This document shows positions 14,085-22,038 of a stretch of DNA of 40,738 nt, in pieces; within the stretch, counting starts at the first letter, position 1, and each line of letters begins with the position of its first letter. The stretch lies in contig JAOBWF010000287.1 of NCBI GenBank assembly GCA_025463215.1, positions 1 to 40,738 of the forward strand, read 5' to 3'. The notes beneath the pieces were generated by a model. The model was not told the origin of the DNA. It did no database searches and was given only the letters and a program-made list of their open reading frames with translations. A program made the translations under genes and the position numbers. This DNA comes from Acidobacteriota bacterium. GTDB taxonomy: Bacteria > Acidobacteriota > Vicinamibacteria > Vicinamibacterales > CAVVIG01.

Positions 14085-14903
14085 ATGGGACACACATTGA
14101 CTGCGCATCCGGTTGCCACGCTGTTTCCTGAAATGCCGCCCGCCGATTTTGCCGCTCTTCTTCGAGACATTCGCGAGCACGGGGTCAAAGTGCCGATCCT
14201 GGTGCATCGCGGGAAGATTCTGGACGGCCGGCATCGCTACAAAGCGTGCCAGGAGCTCGGCATCGCCTGTCCGATAATCCAATGGGATGGACACGACCCG
14301 TGGTTTGAGGCTCAGTCGCGCAATCTGATGCGGCGTCATCTCGCCAAAGACCAGATTTACGCGATCCGTAAGATTGCCGCGGAGAGGTTTCCGGAGCTGG
14401 CGGCGCCTATTCAGGCGGCCAAGGCCGAAGCCAAGCAGCGTCAGATCCGCAAAGGCCGTCACAGTTCCGCTCTCGCGGTTCAGAAGCCGGCGCTGTTACG
14501 GTCGCCTGACCGGAACAAGGAGTCTGCCGACGTCATCGGCGCTCAACTCGGCGTGTCGGGAGCGACAGTGAAGCGCGTGGATCGGCTGTCGCGCGAGGCG
14601 CCCGAGCTGGTCGAACGAGTGGCGGCCGGGGAGCTGTCGGTGATCCGGGCGCTGCGGGAGGTTGCGTCGCAACGCCACGCCATGACCAGCGGTGGCGGGA
14701 ACTCCGAACCGTTCAGCGTCGACCCGGGTCTGCGGCGGGTCCGCCACACTCTCGAAGTCGAGTGGGGGAAGGTGCCGCTGCAGTTTCAAGCGAGATTTCT
14801 CAACGGGGTGCAGGCCGTGTTCCGCGAACTCGTGACCGAGCACCGGGCCGCGCACTCTCCGCGGCTGGCCACCGGTACCGAGGCCCAGCAGAAGGCCATG
14901 TAG
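14085..14903 (+). CDS. Orphan ParB/Spo0J-like protein
   Basis: A 272-residue protein with a ParB N-terminal (sulfiredoxin-like) domain: a segment HPVATLFPEMPPADFAALLR, the box ILDGRHRYKAC (45-55, at the place of the GERR box that binds CTP in ParB), and AQSRNLMRRHLAKDQIY (76-92, at the place of the ENxQR box). An HTH follows (about 147-170: SADVIGAQLGVSGATVKRVD). The C-terminal 75 residues have no recognised dimerisation domain. There is no parA beside it and no other partition, plasmid or phage gene in the window, so it is unlikely to be the chromosomal partition protein. Relatives of this type occur on plasmids and mobile elements and as solitary regulators. The family call is good; its role is unknown. 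Confidence 0.8.
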   Translation: MGHTLTAHPVATLFPEMPPADFAALLRDIREHGVKVPILVHRGKILDGRHRYKACQELGIACPIIQWDGHDPWFEAQSRNLMRRHLAKDQIYAIRKIAAERFPELAAPIQAAKAEAKQRQIRKGRHSSALAVQKPALLRSPDRNKESADVIGAQLGVSGATVKRVDRLSREAPELVERVAAGELSVIRALREVASQRHAMTSGGGNSEPFSVDPGLRRVRHTLEVEWGKVPLQFQARFLNGVQAVFRELVTEHRAAHSPRLATGTEAQQKAM

Positions 14904-14913
14904 ACCGGCGACG

Positions 14914-14931
14914 CGTCCCCGCGACGGGACG
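14914..14931. terminator. Hairpin between the convergent ParB-like and MFS genes
   Basis: CGTCCC (14914-14919) pairs with GGGACG (14926-14931) around a six-base loop, followed by TTAT. It exactly fills the 28-bp gap between the two stop codons and can serve the plus strand; on the minus strand the run-out is GC-rich. Confidence 0.5.
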
Positions 14932-16281
14932 TTATCCCACTGAGCGCTGACTGGTGCGCGGTCCGAAGATGCCCACGGTCAGCGCCACCACCACCCACGT
15001 CGTCGCGATGTAGACGAACACGCTCGTGTAGCCGTAGTGCGTGAAGAGGAACGCCACGAACAGCGGTCCGAGGATGTTCACCAGCCGACCCACTCCGTAG
15101 ACCAGACCGGCGCCGGAATTGCGGATCTCGGTCGGAAAGCATTCCGGCGTGTACGAGTAGAGCACCGAGGCGAAGGTGCGCAGCGTCGCCTCCACGAGGA
15201 AGCCGAAGACGACGATCATCACCGGAGAGCGGGCGAGGCCGTAGTTCAGCCCGAGCACCGCGATGACGACGGCGATGATCGGCACCAGCCACTTGCGCTC
15301 GAACCGATCGGAGATCAGGCCGGCAACGAACGCGCCGGGGATCGTGCCAATGGACATCGCGGACGACCACGCCAGCGATTTCACGAGCGAGAACCCGTGG
15401 GCGACGAGCAGGGTCGGCACCCACGCGGTGAAGCCGTGGAAGCCGAGGGTCTGCGCCATCCAGGTCGCCGCCAGCATCGCCGTCCGCGGAAACTGCTGTT
15501 TGGAAAACAGCTCGCCGAAGGTGCCCTTCTGCACCGGCGCGGCGGCAACCGTCACCGGCTCGCGCACCGGCGGCAGCGGCCCGGTTTCCCGTTCGACCTG
15601 CGCCTCGATGCGTCTCAGCACCGCGTCGGCTTCATCGAAGCGGCCGTGGTGTTCGAACCAGCGCGGTGATTCCTCGAGCGCCACCGCGAAAAGCGGAAAC
15701 AGGATCCCAAGCGCGCCCCAGATGAAGACCAGACGCCAGCCCCAGTCGGCCAGGGGAATGCAGAAACGCGCGACGTAGGCGGTGACCGGCACGCCGATCA
15801 GGCCGATCGTCATGATCCAGCCCTGAAACGCGCCACGCTTCCTCGCCGGGTACATCTCGCTGATGTAGGTGATGCCGATCACCGTCATCGCCGAAAGGCC
15901 GACGCCGGTCATCAGCCGCGCGATGAACAGGCCGGTCGGCCCGAACACCACCGCGTTCATCAGCGAGAAGCCGGAATACCACAGCGTCGACAGGACGAGG
16001 GCGCGCTTACGGCCCATCCGGTCCGAGAACCATCCACCAAGAGTCGAACCGACGAACATGCCGATGAAGGTTGCCGAGGTGATGAAGCTGATCGTCGAGA
16101 TCGTGAGCTTCCAGCTCTTGAGCAGGGCGGGCGCGGCGTAGGAAAACGTGTAGATGTCGCCGAGCTCGAAGAAAAAGACGAACCCGAGGATCGCGGTCAT
16201 CCGCTTGTGGAATCCGGCGATCGGCAGGCGGTCGAGACGCGCCGCAGCGGCAGATTGGGTCGGGGACTGTCCGGTATGCAT
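14932..16281 (-). CDS. MFS transporter, last gene of the tcu-like operon
   Basis: A 449-residue major facilitator with 12 predicted membrane helices. The loop 2-3 signature is GGWFSDRMGRKRALV (82-96), and the repeat in the second half is AGLISDRFERKWLV. Other family marks are RLMTGVGLSAMTVIGITYISEMYPARKRG and ECFPTEIRNSGAGLVYGVGR. This places it with the metabolite:H+ symporters or sugar/aromatic-acid porters that carry small acids. A hydrophilic loop between helices 6 and 7 carries EESPRWFEHHGRFDEADAV. The gene follows the TcuB-like gene by 24 bases, with GAGGCGAC before the ATG. In the known tricarballylate operon the third gene is also an MFS importer, so uptake of the pathway's carboxylate substrate is the likely job; the substrate is not certain. 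Confidence 0.85.
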   Translation of the reverse strand: MHTGQSPTQSAAAARLDRLPIAGFHKRMTAILGFVFFFELGDIYTFSYAAPALLKSWKLTISTISFITSATFIGMFVGSTLGGWFSDRMGRKRALVLSTLWYSGFSLMNAVVFGPTGLFIARLMTGVGLSAMTVIGITYISEMYPARKRGAFQGWIMTIGLIGVPVTAYVARFCIPLADWGWRLVFIWGALGILFPLFAVALEESPRWFEHHGRFDEADAVLRRIEAQVERETGPLPPVREPVTVAAAPVQKGTFGELFSKQQFPRTAMLAATWMAQTLGFHGFTAWVPTLLVAHGFSLVKSLAWSSAMSIGTIPGAFVAGLISDRFERKWLVPIIAVVIAVLGLNYGLARSPVMIVVFGFLVEATLRTFASVLYSYTPECFPTEIRNSGAGLVYGVGRLVNILGPLFVAFLFTHYGYTSVFVYIATTWVVVALTVGIFGPRTSQRSVG

Positions 16282-16305
16282 GTCGCCTCGCTTCAGCGAT
16301 TCGAA

Positions 16306-17409
16306 TCAGAGGTGGCGTTCGGGGCGATCGGTCTCGAGTGCGTGCTTCACGAGGGCGGCGAGGCGATAGAGGCCGTGCACGAACTTGCCGTACGGCAGCG
16401 TGACGAACAGGGCGAGGACAACGGCGAGGTGGACGATCAGCAGGGCGGCCATCGACGGCAGCGTCCGACCGGCGAGCAGGATCAGCCCGGTCGCGCTGGC
16501 CAGCACGAGCAGCATGATGAAGGAGCGATCGAGTCCGTCCTGGGCGCTGTCAATCAGCGCTTCGTCGCGGCGGTCGCGCTGCAGCCACAGACCCACCGGG
16601 CCGATCGCGAGCCCGAAACCGCCGGCGGTGCCGAGGACGACCGGCAGGCTGGTATAGGCGTACGGCGCCGGCCAGCCGAAGACGATGTGATAGATCGCCG
16701 CGACTGTCGTCGACGCGAAGCAGAGCAGGAACCCGTACATGGTGAGGTGGTGAAACCATCGCCGCCACAGCGGCCGCGTTTCCTCGGAGCTGGTGCAGTT
16801 CTCCCCGTCGTTGTGCAGGTGCCGGAGCGTCAGCGCATCGCCGATCGCCCGTGCGACCGCCGCCGGCCTGAACAGCGCGGTCGGCCGCTCGCCGGACGCC
16901 CGCCAGAAGCGCGCGATCGGGATCAGCAGCGCGGCAGCGACGAACAGACCGACCGCGCCGAACAGGCCGACCATCGCCTGGTGCGGGATGACCCGGTAGA
17001 AATCGGCATCCGCGCGCCCCGTCCAGGGATCGCCGCCGGTCAGCGCCGCCGCGCCCCACATCACACCGGTGAAGATCACCGTCAGCGTCAGGGCGGTGAT
17101 CAGGCTGTGCCGGCGGAACGCCGCCGCGAGCGGCGCGGGCCAGCAGTACTGCTCGTAGGTTTCAAGGCGCAGCCGCGCGAGAGTGAACGGGACGTTGATG
17201 CCGAACTCGTGCGGCGGCGCGTATTGGCAGGCATACAGGCATTCGCCGCAGTTGTGGCACAGGTTCGCGAGGTAGCCGAGATCGCCGGTCGTGAACGTCA
17301 GGCGCTTTTCCATCGCCGGGAATACGGGGCAGTAGGCCTCGCAATAGCGGCACGAATTGCAGACCGTCATGACGTGCTCGCCCTGCTTGAGCATTTCAAC
17401 CGATAGCAT
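16306..17409 (-). CDS. tcuB: TcuB-like membrane Fe-S electron-transfer protein
   Basis: A 367-residue protein with two N-terminal 4Fe-4S motifs, CNSCRYCEAYC (C17, C20, C23, C27) and CHNCGECLYAC (C51, C54, C57, C61), then a membrane region with about six helices. It has the size and layout of TcuB (about 380 residues), which re-oxidises the reduced flavin of TcuA and passes electrons to the respiratory chain. Histidines in the membrane part (for example WFHHLTMYGF) may bind heme. The start at 17409 has GGAGG nine bases upstream and overlaps the end of the TcuA-like gene by 14 bases. An ATG at 17394 lies one base after the tcuA-like stop and is the alternative. The overlap indicates coupled translation of the dehydrogenase and its electron acceptor. 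Confidence 0.87.
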   Translation of the reverse strand: MLSVEMLKQGEHVMTVCNSCRYCEAYCPVFPAMEKRLTFTTGDLGYLANLCHNCGECLYACQYAPPHEFGINVPFTLARLRLETYEQYCWPAPLAAAFRRHSLITALTLTVIFTGVMWGAAALTGGDPWTGRADADFYRVIPHQAMVGLFGAVGLFVAAALLIPIARFWRASGERPTALFRPAAVARAIGDALTLRHLHNDGENCTSSEETRPLWRRWFHHLTMYGFLLCFASTTVAAIYHIVFGWPAPYAYTSLPVVLGTAGGFGLAIGPVGLWLQRDRRDEALIDSAQDGLDRSFIMLLVLASATGLILLAGRTLPSMAALLIVHLAVVLALFVTLPYGKFVHGLYRLAALVKHALETDRPERHL

Positions 17410-18802
17410 GGCGCGCCGCCTCCGTGCCGGCGATGTGTCCGAACACCGTACCGATGGTCATCCCGAATCCGGCGAGGTAGCCCTTGCCGAGAATGTTTCC
17501 AGCCATGATTTCGCCCGCCGCGAACAGGTTCGCCGCCGGCTGCCCATCCTTCATGATGACGCGGCTGCGTGCATCGACCTTGAGCCCGAGATAGGTGAAG
17601 GTGATCCCCGGCCTCAGGGGATACCCGAAGAACGGTGGCGTATCGATCGGCCGGGCCCAGTGGCTCTTCTTCGGCGTCAGCCCCTCGGTGCGGCAGTCGT
17701 CGAGCACCCCGTGATCGAAGGTGCCGGGGCGCACCGCCGCGTTGTAGGCGTCGATCGTCGCCGCCAGCGTCGCCGGCGCCAGATTCAGCTTGGGTGCGAG
17801 CTCGCGAATGGTCGGCGCGGTTTCCGGCGGGAACACCGACGGCATGAATTGGCCGAGCGCCTTCGAGTCGATCACGCAGTACGCGATCTGATTCGGCTGC
17901 TGCGCCACCAGCCGTCCCCAGATCGCGTACCGCTTCGGCCAGAAGTCTTCGCCCTCGTCGTAGAAGCGATCGCCCGCCTGATTGACGACGATCCCGAGCG
18001 AGATGCAGTCCAGGCGGGTGACGATGCCGCCGTCGAATTTCGGCGATCGCGCGTCGATTGCCACGGCGTGGCACTGTGTCGCGTCGCCCACCGGTTCGGC
18101 GCCGCAGTCGAGGATCATCTTCAGGACCTTGCCCTTGTTGAACGGCGTGCCGCGGATGATGAAGTTGTCGGCCGCCTCGCCCCAGATCTCCTTGAGCCAC
18201 TCGAGGTTCGACTCGAACCCGCCGGCGGCGGCGACGATCGCCCGTGCCTGGACGGTGACCGTCTCGCCGCCGACTTGCGCCGTGATGGCGCGAATCTCGC
18301 CGTCAATCACCTCCAGCCCGATCACTTCCGTGTCATAGCAGACCTCGACGCCGAGCCGCGCTGCCGAGGCGTAGTAGCTGTTCATCAGCGCCTTGCCGCC
18401 GCCGACGAAGAACGCGTTGGTGCGGCCGAGATGCAGCGTCCCCTTCAGCGACGGCTGCAAGCGGACGCCGAACTGCTGCATCAGCCGCGGGCTGCCGGCC
18501 GACTCGCGAATGACGAGGCGCGCGAGCTGCTCGTCGGTCTGTCCGCCGGTGACGCGCAGCAGGTCGGTCATGTACTCCTCTTCCGAGTACGCGTCGGTCA
18601 TCAGATTGGTGGGTGTCTCGTGCATGCAGCGCAGGTTGCGCGTGTGCCGGCTGTTGCCGCCGCGGAAATGGTGCGGCGCCGACTCGAGGACGATGACGCT
18701 GGCGCCGGCGGCGCGCGCGCTCAACGCGGCGCAGAGCGCCGCGTTGCCGCCGCCGAGCACGGCGACGTCGTAGGTCGGCCCCGGCGCGCCTATGGGACGC
18801 AT
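17396..18802 (-). CDS. tcuA: TcuA-like FAD-dependent dehydrogenase (tricarballylate dehydrogenase family)
   Basis: A 468-residue flavoprotein, the same length as characterised TcuA, which oxidises tricarballylate to cis-aconitate. The N-terminal Rossmann motif is VAVLGGGNAALCAALSA (13-29), followed by HHFRGGNSRHTRNLRCMHE, and the C-terminal FAD-binding part is AAGEIMAGNILGKGYLAGFG. It has no signal peptide, so it acts on the cytoplasmic side with the TcuB-like protein. The true start is ATG 18802. The frame stays open to 20335 only because it runs out of phase through the aldehyde dehydrogenase gene. The start overlaps the end of the dehydrogenase gene by 13 bases. TcuA family membership is strong. 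The exact substrate is less sure, because the two upstream genes do not belong to the known tricarballylate operon; a related unsaturated or substituted dicarboxylate is possible. Confidence 0.87.
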   Translation of the reverse strand: MRPIGAPGPTYDVAVLGGGNAALCAALSARAAGASVIVLESAPHHFRGGNSRHTRNLRCMHETPTNLMTDAYSEEEYMTDLLRVTGGQTDEQLARLVIRESAGSPRLMQQFGVRLQPSLKGTLHLGRTNAFFVGGGKALMNSYYASAARLGVEVCYDTEVIGLEVIDGEIRAITAQVGGETVTVQARAIVAAAGGFESNLEWLKEIWGEAADNFIIRGTPFNKGKVLKMILDCGAEPVGDATQCHAVAIDARSPKFDGGIVTRLDCISLGIVVNQAGDRFYDEGEDFWPKRYAIWGRLVAQQPNQIAYCVIDSKALGQFMPSVFPPETAPTIRELAPKLNLAPATLAATIDAYNAAVRPGTFDHGVLDDCRTEGLTPKKSHWARPIDTPPFFGYPLRPGITFTYLGLKVDARSRVIMKDGQPAANLFAAGEIMAGNILGKGYLAGFGMTIGTVFGHIAGTEAARHAIG

Positions 18803-20214
18803 GTGATGGTCACCAGCCGTTCGTCGGTCATCTCGCGAATCGCATACTTCGGCCCCTCTTGGCCGAACCCACTGTCCTTGATGCCGCCGTAGGGCATCAG
18901 GTCGACGCGGCTGCTGGAGGTCTCGTTGACGTGGACGGTGCCGACGTCGAGGGTTCGCGCCGCCTGCAGCGCGCGTCCGATGTTGCTCGTGAACAGCCCG
19001 GCCGCCAGTCCGTACGGCGTGTCGTTGACCTGCGCGATCGCCGCCTCGAGTGAGGTGAACGGCACGATCGAGATGATCGGTGCGAACACTTCCTCGCACA
19101 TCACCCGCATCGCCGGCGTCGCGTGCAGCAGCACGGTCGGCGCCAGCACCGCGCCGTCGCGCGTGCCGCCGACCGCGAGCTGCGCGCCCTGGGACACCGC
19201 CTCCTTGACCCATGCCTCGCCGCGGATCGCCTCCTTCTCGTCGATCATCGGGCCGACCATCGTCTCGGGGTCGCGCGGGTCGCCGACCTTGGCCGCGTGG
19301 GTCGCGGCGATCAGCCGGTCGGTGAACTCGGCGAGGATCTCCTGCTGCACGAACAGCCGCTGCACCGAGGTGCAGACCTGGCCGGCCTTGCGAAAGCTGG
19401 CGTTGACGCAGCGGGGGATGGCCCACTCCAGGTTCGCGTCGTCGCACACGATCGTGCTCGAGATGCTGCCGAGCTCGAGCTGGGTCCGCCGCAGGCCGGC
19501 CGCGCGTTGAATCGCCTTGCCGACCGCGGTGCTGCCGGTGAAGGTGTAGAAGCGGATGCGCTCCTCTTCGAGCAGCCAGGTGCCGATGTCCCGGCCGTTG
19601 CCGTTCAGCAGGTTGATGTAGCCCGCCGGGATGCCGGCATCGACCAACAGGTCGCAGAGCAGCGACGCCGTCATCGGCGTCGAACTCGCCGGTTTGAGCA
19701 CGACGCTGTTGCCGGCCGCCAGCGCCGGCGCCACCTTGTGGACCACAGTGTTCAGCGGCGAGTTGAACGGCGTGATCGCGCAGACCACGCCGAGCGGCAC
19801 GCGCAGGGTGAACCCGAGCCGGTTGGTCACGCCCGGTGCGGCCTCGAGCGGAATCATGTCGCCGTGGATGCGCTTGGCTTCCTCGGCCGAGACGGTCAGC
19901 GTCTCGATCGCGCGGCTGACTTCGGTGGCCGCGTCGGTCACCGTAAAGCCGCTCTCGCCGACGATCGATTCGGCAAACGCCGCCTTCCGCTGGCGCAGCA
20001 GATCCGCCGCCTTCATCAGGAGGGTGTAGCGCTCGTGGAGCGGAACGGGCCGCGCCTTGAACGCCCGCGCAGCGGCGGTCACCGCCGCCGCCACGTGCGC
20101 ACGGTTGGCGCACGCCACCTCGCCGATCGTCTGCCCGGTGAACTTGTCGATCACCGTCATCGTGCCGTCGCCGCCGACTTTCTCTCCGCCGATGAGCAAT
20201 GGATATGTCGTCAT
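18790..20214 (-). CDS. NAD(P)-dependent aldehyde dehydrogenase
   Basis: A 474-residue ALDH-superfamily enzyme. Key residues are in place: the asparagine of CAITPFNSPLN (N151), the NAD-binding FTGSTAVGKAIQRAAG (225-240), the general base in QLELGSISSTIV (E247), and the nucleophile in KAGQVCTSVQRLFV (C281). The C-terminal EEVFAPIISIVPF and PYGGIKDSGFGQEG blocks are also normal. The LELGSISST variant in place of the common LELGG is seen in a branch near lactaldehyde and phosphonoacetaldehyde dehydrogenases, so the substrate is open. I start at ATG 20214 (MTTYPLLIGGEKV); the 45 upstream in-frame codons are Arg-rich and overlap the ThDP gene. It lies 8 bases after the ThDP enzyme gene, which suggests that it oxidises the aldehyde made by that enzyme. 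Confidence 0.88.
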   Translation of the reverse strand: MTTYPLLIGGEKVGGDGTMTVIDKFTGQTIGEVACANRAHVAAAVTAAARAFKARPVPLHERYTLLMKAADLLRQRKAAFAESIVGESGFTVTDAATEVSRAIETLTVSAEEAKRIHGDMIPLEAAPGVTNRLGFTLRVPLGVVCAITPFNSPLNTVVHKVAPALAAGNSVVLKPASSTPMTASLLCDLLVDAGIPAGYINLLNGNGRDIGTWLLEEERIRFYTFTGSTAVGKAIQRAAGLRRTQLELGSISSTIVCDDANLEWAIPRCVNASFRKAGQVCTSVQRLFVQQEILAEFTDRLIAATHAAKVGDPRDPETMVGPMIDEKEAIRGEAWVKEAVSQGAQLAVGGTRDGAVLAPTVLLHATPAMRVMCEEVFAPIISIVPFTSLEAAIAQVNDTPYGLAAGLFTSNIGRALQAARTLDVGTVHVNETSSSRVDLMPYGGIKDSGFGQEGPKYAIREMTDERLVTITCVP

Positions 20215-20222
20215 GAGCCTGT

Positions 20223-21842
20223 TCAGAATTGCGCCACGTACTGCGCGGGATCGATGACCGCTTCGACGACCAGCGGACGGGTCCGCGGTGAGGAACTGGT
20301 GACGGCGCGCGACAGCTGCGCCGGGGTTTCCACATGCACCGCGTCGCATCCCATTCCCTCGGCGATCTTCACGAAGTCACTCGACGCGAACCGAGTGCCG
20401 TAGCTCGGATACTTCAGCGCCATCTGTTTGAGCTCGATCCGGTTCAGGCTGTTGTCGCAGAACACGATGACGACGATGCCGAGACCGAGCGACGCGGCGA
20501 CATGCAGCTCGGACTGCACCATCGCCATACCGCCGTCACCGGTGAAGCAGACCACCGGCCGCTCCTTGTGCAGCAATTTAGCGGTAATCGCCGCGGGCAG
20601 CGCGAAGCCCATCGACGACAGGCCGTTGGTCATCAGCACGCCGCGTGGCTCGTAGGCGGCCCAGCCCTGACCGACCAGCAGCTTGTGCGAGCCGACGTCG
20701 GTGGTGACGATGGTCTCGCGCGGGAAGGCCGCGCGCACCGCGTCGACCACGTCGGTCGGGTTCATCTTGCCGGTGACCTTGCCCGAGTAATAGCTCTCGC
20801 GCAGCGCCTCGCGGTGTATGGTGACGTCCTGTTCCGCCCAGCGGGGTTCCCCCTTGAACGACGCCGCGAGATGGCCCACCAGGGTGGCGATGTCGCCGAC
20901 CAGCTCGATGTCGGACGGATAGATCTGGTCGGTGTTCGGCGTGCTGTCGATGTGGAGCACCGGCGCTTTCAGCTTCCAGTCCTTGATCAACTCCACTGCG
21001 TCGAAGCCGACCGCCAGGATCAGGTCGCAGGACTCGAGGAAGCTCCACACCACCTGATTGCAGGCCATGTCGATGGTGCCGGCAAAATAGCGATGATCCT
21101 CGGGCAGGAGGCCTTTGGACTTCGGCGAGACGACCACCGGGCAGCCGAGGCGCTCGGCGAGCTCGCGAATCGCCGCGCCGGCGTTCGCGCGCATGGCGCT
21201 GATGCCGGCGAGGATGACGGGGCGCCGCGCGCCGGCGAGCAGGCGGTCCAGATCGGCCGCGGCGCCGTTCGCGAGAAACATCTGGCCGGCGTGCGCCGAA
21301 ACCGCGGCCGGCGGCAGTCGAATCTCTCCGTCGCTCGCCGTCGCCTTGAGCGCGTCGGTGCCGGCGACCAGATGCACCGGGCCGGGGCGCTCGGCGGTCG
21401 CAATCCGCAGCGCCTTCCGCATGATCCCGCTCGCCGCTTCGGGCTCCATCTTCGCCGTCCACTTGGTGACCGGCGCGAACAGCCGCAGCTGATCGACGTA
21501 CTGATGCGTGAAGGTCGACTCGCGGCGCGTCTCGAGCTGACCGGCGATCGAGATCAGCGGCGTCCGATCGAGCAACGCGGTCGCGACCCCGTTGACCATG
21601 TTGGTGCAGCCCGGCCCGAGCGTCGAGACGCAGACGCCCGGACGGCCGGTCAGCTGGCCGTAGGCCTCGGCCATGAATGCCGCCGTGCCTTCGCGGCGGG
21701 CCAGCACGAACTCGAGCCCCTCGCGGCGCGCATGCTCCATGAATTCGATGTTCGGATCGCCTGGGTAGCCAAACAGATGCTTGATGCCCGCGCGCGAAAG
21801 ATAGCCGGCCATTACTCCGGCGGTCGTGCGTGTCTCGGCCAT
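20223..21842 (-). CDS. Cytoplasmic ThDP-dependent 2-oxoacid decarboxylase/lyase-like enzyme
   Basis: A 539-residue ThDP enzyme of the acetolactate synthase/oxalyl-CoA/benzoylformate group, with Pyr, central and PP domains. The activating glutamate is in ARREGTAAFMAEAYG (E51). The ThDP/Mg motif is CFTGDGGMAMVQ with FCDNSLNRIE 25 residues on (GDGG 435-438, N464). No signal peptide is present, unlike the other ThDP enzyme in the window. The central domain lacks clear features for a named reaction, and no acetolactate synthase small subunit gene is next to it, so a catabolic role is favoured over branched-chain synthesis. It is first in the operon with the aldehyde dehydrogenase, TcuA/B-like and MFS genes. 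A weak minus-strand -10 (TATGGT at 21939-21934) lies about 90 bases upstream and AAGGGA precedes the ATG. Confidence 0.85.
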   Translation of the reverse strand: MAETRTTAGVMAGYLSRAGIKHLFGYPGDPNIEFMEHARREGLEFVLARREGTAAFMAEAYGQLTGRPGVCVSTLGPGCTNMVNGVATALLDRTPLISIAGQLETRRESTFTHQYVDQLRLFAPVTKWTAKMEPEAASGIMRKALRIATAERPGPVHLVAGTDALKATASDGEIRLPPAAVSAHAGQMFLANGAAADLDRLLAGARRPVILAGISAMRANAGAAIRELAERLGCPVVVSPKSKGLLPEDHRYFAGTIDMACNQVVWSFLESCDLILAVGFDAVELIKDWKLKAPVLHIDSTPNTDQIYPSDIELVGDIATLVGHLAASFKGEPRWAEQDVTIHREALRESYYSGKVTGKMNPTDVVDAVRAAFPRETIVTTDVGSHKLLVGQGWAAYEPRGVLMTNGLSSMGFALPAAITAKLLHKERPVVCFTGDGGMAMVQSELHVAASLGLGIVVIVFCDNSLNRIELKQMALKYPSYGTRFASSDFVKIAEGMGCDAVHVETPAQLSRAVTSSSPRTRPLVVEAVIDPAQYVAQF

Positions 21843-21963
21843 GAAATATTCGTCCCTTCGTCAGTACGTCGGTGGGTCGCAGGCCTCGCGCCGGCGAGCA
21901 CATGGCGGGAAGAGATGCAACCGAATGGCCCTCACCATACCGCAGCCGTCGCGAATGAAAAAG

Positions 21964-21980
21964 GTGCGCGGTTCGCGCAC
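21964..21980. promoter_or_regulatory. Palindrome between the divergent catabolic operon and lactonase gene
   Basis: GTGCGCG (21964-21970), spacer GTT, CGCGCAC (21974-21980): a perfect 7-3-7 inverted repeat. It stands 19 bases upstream of the -35 of the lactonase promoter and upstream of the likely promoter of the minus-strand operon, a fitting place for an operator shared by both. No regulator gene is adjacent. Confidence 0.35.
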
Positions 21981-21999
21981 GCGCGCGCGCCACCGTTCG

Positions 22000-22028
22000 T
22001 TGACACGTGCCGCACGCCCACATAACCT
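22000..22028 (+). promoter_or_regulatory. Sigma70-like promoter of the lactonase gene
   Basis: A perfect TTGACA (22000-22005), 17 bases, then TAACCT (22023-22028). Only ten bases separate the -10 from the ATG at 22039, so the mRNA leader would be about 0-5 bases. Confidence 0.6.
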
Positions 22029-22038
22029 CCCGAGCGCG

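Noticed and set aside
17396..18802. CobZ (cobalamin synthesis) instead of TcuA
   Set aside because: CobZ is a fusion of TcuA- and TcuB-like parts and lies with cobalamin genes. Here the two are separate genes in a catabolic operon.
17396..20335. A single open frame of 979 codons on the minus strand, suggesting a fusion of the TcuA-like protein with an upstream domain
   Set aside because: The first 511 codons are Arg/Gly-rich and run out of phase through a perfect aldehyde dehydrogenase gene. The flavoprotein starts at 18802 with its own ATG and Rossmann motif.
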